Source: Collinsella sp.
GTDB taxonomy: Bacteria; Actinomycetota; Coriobacteriia; Coriobacteriales; Coriobacteriaceae
NCBI GenBank assembly: GCA_019419555.1
Contig: DXZR01000004.1
Span: 1-45,557 of the forward strand
Direction of reading: 5' to 3'
Length of the DNA: 45,557 nt
Shown here piece by piece: positions 42,316-45,557 of the stretch. A program made the translations under genes and the position numbers. The notes under the pieces are model-generated. The model saw nothing but the letters and a program-made list of their open reading frames with translations. It had not been told where the DNA came from and searched no databases. How positions within the stretch are numbered: position 1 is the stretch's first letter; each line of letters begins with the position of its first letter.

Positions 42316-44415
42316 TTAGGCGTTCTTGCTCATGACCTCGTCCACGATGGACTTGGGCGCGGGCTCATAAGAGTCGAACTGCATCGTGTAGGATGCACGG
42401 CCCTGGGTCTGGGAGCGAAGGTCGGTAGCGTAACCGAACATCTCGCCCAGCGGCACCTTGGCACGGATGAGCTTGCTGTTCTTGCGATCCTCCATGCCCT
42501 CGATCTTGCCGCGGCGACCGGAGAGGTTGCCCATAACGTCGCCCATGTACTGCTCGGGGGTCTCGACCTCGACAGCCATGATCGGCTCGAGCAGCTGCGG
42601 ATCGGACTTCTTGAGGGCGTCCTTGATAGCCATGGAACCGGCGATCTTGAAGGCGGCCTCAGAGGAGTCGACCTCGTGGTAAGAACCGTCGAACAGGGTG
42701 ACCTTAACGTCGAGGACCGGGAAGCCGGCGATAACACCGGTGTTCAGGGCCTCCTGGATGCCCTTGTCGATGGACGGGATGTACTCCTTGGGCACGACGC
42801 CGCCGACGATAGCGTTGACGAACTCGTAGCCGAAGCCCTCCTCCATCTTCTCGAGCTTGATGACGGCGTGGCCGTACTGACCGCGACCGCCGGACTGACG
42901 GACGAACTTGCCCTCAGCCTTCTCGACGTCGTGACCAGCGGTCTCGCGGTAGGCAACCTGGGGCTTACCAACGTTAGCGTCAACCTTGAACTCACGGAGC
43001 AGACGGTCGACGATGATCTCGAGGTGCAGCTCGCCCATGCCGGCGATGATGGTCTGGCCGGTCTCGTGGTTGGTGGACACCTGGAAGGTCGGGTCCTCCT
43101 CGGCGAGCTTGGTCAGAGCAAGGGACATCTTGTCCTGCTCGGCCTTGGTCTTGGGCTCGATGGCAACGTCGATAACGGGCTTAGCGAACTCGATCTTCTC
43201 GAGGACGATCTCCTTGCCCTCGGCGCACAGGGTGTCACCGGTGGTGGAGTTCTTGAAGCCGACGCAAGCAACGATGTCGCCGGCGGCAGCGTCGTCACGG
43301 TCGATACGCTCGGCGGCGTTCATCTCGAGGATGCGGCCGAGGCGCTCGCGCTGACCGTTGGAAGCGTTGACCACGTAGGAGCCGGACTCGGCACGGCCGG
43401 AGTAAACGCGGACGTAGGTGAGCTTACCGACGAACGGGTCGGTCATGATCTTGAAGACCAGGCCGGAGAAGGGCTCGTCGAAGGAAGGATGACGCTGGAT
43501 CTCCTCGCCGGTGTCCGGATCGGTACCGGTGACAGCCTCAACGTCGAGCGGGCTGGGCAGGTAGTCGACGACAGCGTCGAGCAGCTCCTGAACGCCCTTG
43601 TTCTTGTAGGCGGAGCCCACGAAGACGAGGTTGAGCTCGTTGGCCAGAACGCCCTTACGCAGAGCAGCCTTGAGCTCCTCGACGGTGAAGTCCTCCTCCA
43701 TGAGGATCTTCTCCATGAGCTCGTCGTCAAAGCTGGCAGCAGCGTCAAGGAGCTCCTCGCGCTTGGTGGCAGCGATGTCGGCAAACTCAGCCGGGATCTC
43801 GTCCATCGGCTCGGGGTAGGTCATGCCCTTCTCGTCGGCCTTGAAGTCCCATGCAGTCATGGTGACCAGGTCGATGACGCCCCAGAAGTTGTCCTCGGCG
43901 CCCATCGGGACCTGAGCGGCCACGGCGTTAGCGTCGAGACGATCCTTCATGGTCTCGATAGCGTTGAAGAAGTCAGCGCCCACGCGGTCATACTTGTTGA
44001 TGAAGGCGATGCGGGGGACGTTGAAGGTGGAAGCCTGACGCCAAACGGTCTCAGACTGGGGCTGAACGCCGGCAACGGCGTCGAAGACGGCGACAGCGCC
44101 ATCGAGGACGCGCAGGCAGCGCTCGACCTCGGCGGTGAAGTCAACGTGGCCCGGGGTGTCGATGATCTGGATGCGGTAGTCCTTACCGTCCTTGTTCCAG
44201 AAGCAAGTGGTAGCAGCGGAGGTAATGGTTACGCCGCGCTCCTGCTCCTGAACCATCCAGTCCATGGTGGCAGCGCCCTCATGGACCTCACCGATCTTGT
44301 GGGTCTTACCGGTGTAGTAAAGAATACGCTCGGTCGTGGTGGTCTTACCGGCATCGATGTGGGCCATGATGCCGATGTTACGGGTATCGGAAAGCTTGTA
44401 CTTAGGCTTAGCCAT
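42316..44415 (-). CDS. fusA: Translation elongation factor G
   Basis: 699 residues, full length. G1 AHIDAGKTTTTERI, G3 DTPGHVDF and G4 NKYD (commonly NKMD) are present. Domains IV-V contain the conserved KPQVAYRET and the GRRGKIEGME region. The GTPase moves tRNA and mRNA after peptide transfer. AAGGAAC lies before ATG 44415, which is 19 bases after the rpsG stop. Confidence 0.97.
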   Translation of the reverse strand: MAKPKYKLSDTRNIGIMAHIDAGKTTTTERILYYTGKTHKIGEVHEGAATMDWMVQEQERGVTITSAATTCFWNKDGKDYRIQIIDTPGHVDFTAEVERCLRVLDGAVAVFDAVAGVQPQSETVWRQASTFNVPRIAFINKYDRVGADFFNAIETMKDRLDANAVAAQVPMGAEDNFWGVIDLVTMTAWDFKADEKGMTYPEPMDEIPAEFADIAATKREELLDAAASFDDELMEKILMEEDFTVEELKAALRKGVLANELNLVFVGSAYKNKGVQELLDAVVDYLPSPLDVEAVTGTDPDTGEEIQRHPSFDEPFSGLVFKIMTDPFVGKLTYVRVYSGRAESGSYVVNASNGQRERLGRILEMNAAERIDRDDAAAGDIVACVGFKNSTTGDTLCAEGKEIVLEKIEFAKPVIDVAIEPKTKAEQDKMSLALTKLAEEDPTFQVSTNHETGQTIIAGMGELHLEIIVDRLLREFKVDANVGKPQVAYRETAGHDVEKAEGKFVRQSGGRGQYGHAVIKLEKMEEGFGYEFVNAIVGGVVPKEYIPSIDKGIQEALNTGVIAGFPVLDVKVTLFDGSYHEVDSSEAAFKIAGSMAIKDALKKSDPQLLEPIMAVEVETPEQYMGDVMGNLSGRRGKIEGMEDRKNSKLIRAKVPLGEMFGYATDLRSQTQGRASYTMQFDSYEPAPKSIVDEVMSKNA

Positions 44416-44434
44416 GTTAGTTCCTTACCTTAAC

Positions 44435-44908
44435 TTACCAACGATAGTGAGAGAACGCGCGGTTGGCCTCGGCCATCTTGAAGACGTCCTCACGCTTCTT
44501 GACGGAAGCGCCCAGGCCGTTGGAAGCGTCGAGGATCTCGTTGGCGAGACGCTCGGCCATGGTCTTCTCCTTGCGAGCGCGGGAGAAGTTGACGATCCAG
44601 CGGATGCCCAGAGCGGTGGAACGACGGGAGTTGACCTCCATCGGGACCTGATAGGTAGCGCCACCGACACGCTTGGGCTTAACCTCGAGCGTGGGCTTGA
44701 CGTTGTCCATAGCCTTCTTGAAGGTAGCGAGAGCGTCGCCACCCTCGGACTTCTCGGCAACGATCTCGAAAGCGGTGTAAACGATGCGCTCAGCGGTGGC
44801 CTTCTTGCCGTCAAGAAGGACCTTGTTGATGAGCTGAGTCACCAGGCGGTTGTTGTAAACGGCGTCAGGCTGAACCTCACGACGATTAGCTGCTGCACGA
44901 CGCGGCAT
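44435..44908 (-). CDS. rpsG: 30S ribosomal protein S7
   Basis: 157 residues. MPRRAAANRREVQPDAVYNN, VGGATYQVPMEVNSRRSTAL and the C-terminal KREDVFKMAEANRAFSHYRW are diagnostic. It binds the 3' major domain of 16S rRNA and in E. coli represses the str operon. It lies 73 bases after rpsL, room for a regulatory structure. Confidence 0.97.
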   Translation of the reverse strand: MPRRAAANRREVQPDAVYNNRLVTQLINKVLLDGKKATAERIVYTAFEIVAEKSEGGDALATFKKAMDNVKPTLEVKPKRVGGATYQVPMEVNSRRSTALGIRWIVNFSRARKEKTMAERLANEILDASNGLGASVKKREDVFKMAEANRAFSHYRW

Positions 44909-44981
44909 GTGAAATCTCCTTAAGTGTCTACCGTGCGGCGCTTAGGCGGCACACGGCGAAAGTATCAAAACGTTATCTGGC

Positions 44982-45359
44982 TTATTTGGCCTTGGGGCGC
45001 TTAGCACCGTACTTGGAACGGGCCTGCATACGGTTCTGGACCGGAGCAGCGTCGTAGGCGCCACGGATGACGTGATAACGGACACCAGGGAGGTCACGGA
45101 CACGACCGCCGCGGACGAGCACGATGGAGTGCTCCTGCAGGTTGTGGCCCTCACCCGGGATGTAAGCAGTAACTTCGATGCCGTTGACGAGGCGAACACG
45201 GGCAACCTTACGAAGAGCCGAGTTCGGCTTCTTGGGGCTCGTGGTGAAGACGCGGGTGCACACGCCGCGCTTCTGGGAGTTGTGCTGCAGAGCAGCGTTC
45301 TTGGACTTCTTGGGCACGGAACGACGGCCCTGGCGAACCAGCTGGTTAATAGTAGGCAA
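44982..45359 (-). CDS. rpsL: 30S ribosomal protein S12
   Basis: 125 residues. Start is TTG 45359, with GAAGGAG six bases upstream; no ATG fits. TINQLVRQGRRSVPKKSKN and TTSPKKPNSALRKVARVRL (Lys43 intact) are diagnostic. The second streptomycin-contact loop reads GGRVRDLPGVRYHVIRG: residue 88 is Arg (codon CGT) where E. coli, Bacillus and mycobacteria have Lys. Substitution K88R gives streptomycin resistance in other species. Confidence 0.96.
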   Translation of the reverse strand: MPTINQLVRQGRRSVPKKSKNAALQHNSQKRGVCTRVFTTSPKKPNSALRKVARVRLVNGIEVTAYIPGEGHNLQEHSIVLVRGGRVRDLPGVRYHVIRGAYDAAPVQNRMQARSKYGAKRPKAK

Positions 45360-45452
45360 AGCGTACTCCTTCTCGAATGATTCCAGCTTTCTGTAAAGTG
45401 CAACGGCTTGAATCGAGGGGTCAGCATCCCCCTACGAAACACGCAGTTCGAT

Positions 45453-45481
45453 AGGATACGTGGCGTTAGCTGTGCCGTCAA
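45453..45481 (-). promoter_or_regulatory. Promoter of the str operon
   Basis: Minus strand: TTGACG (45476-45481), 17 bases, TATCCT (45453-45458). The leader to the TTG start is about 87 bases and includes a small GGGG/CCCC hairpin near 45417-45432. Directly upstream, at 45487-45505, is copy C of the shared ribosomal element (GGATACGCCCG core). Confidence 0.72.
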
Positions 45482-45557
45482 CAGACCACGCCGCCGGGCG
45501 TATCCCAAAATAAGCACATTTCCGCAAAGCCTACACAAAAGGAATCCCCTCCTGTGC

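Overview
The window looks like chromosome from a gut Coriobacteriia member, most likely Collinsella or a close relative. This rests on the high G+C, the protein flavour, a type II fatty-acid cluster, anaerobe-type purine enzymes and many short inverted intergenic repeats. The genus name is inference from recalled protein families; no search was possible. Nearly all genes lie on the minus strand, and the long plus-strand ORFs opposite them are shadows.

Layout: 1-5.1 kb is an accessory zone. It holds the end of an IS110-type transposase with a structured 3' flank, a deleted DUF4143 ATPase pseudogene, an intact DUF234-type ATPase behind a perfect 23-bp palindrome, and an AbiEi/DUF559-like gene bracketed by two arrays of ~62-bp alternating inverted repeats. 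5.2-14.6 kb is a purine/selenium-type molybdenum hydroxylase operon (permease, ssnA, ygfK, polyferredoxin, xdh) with a divergent YheO-type regulator, followed by ridA. 16.5-19.7 kb carries a U32 peptidase-family protein and an RluA-type pseudouridine synthase. 19.7-22.3 kb carries a three-unit inverted-repeat array, a DeoR regulator, a Gfo/Idh/MocA oxidoreductase and a pair of compensated hairpins. 22.4-28.2 kb is an S10-type ribosomal operon running rplC to rplX and ending in a strong terminator. 28.5-31.7 kb has a histidine phosphatase, a CDF transporter and an orphan PTS EIIC. 31.7-40.9 kb is a complete FASII/acetyl-CoA carboxylase operon (fabH acpP fabK fabD fabG fabF accB fabZ accC accDA) with divergent birA. 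41.9-45.4 kb is the str operon (rpsL rpsG fusA) with rpsJ attached.

How it fits together: the purine block would import a purine, deaminate or hydrolyse an intermediate (SsnA), hydroxylate it (Xdh), and pass electrons through a four-cluster ferredoxin to the NAD(P)/FAD protein YgfK. BirA would biotinylate AccB for the carboxylase that feeds the fab genes. The usual str-S10-spc ribosomal run is broken twice here: between rpsJ and rplC (by about 13.8 kb containing the fab cluster) and after rplX.

The most unusual material is intergenic: at least four unrelated families of short inverted repeats with fixed spacing and variable loops. Two of them form regular alternating-orientation arrays (3289-3521 with 4849-5115, and 19741-19958). 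No described system is matched with confidence.
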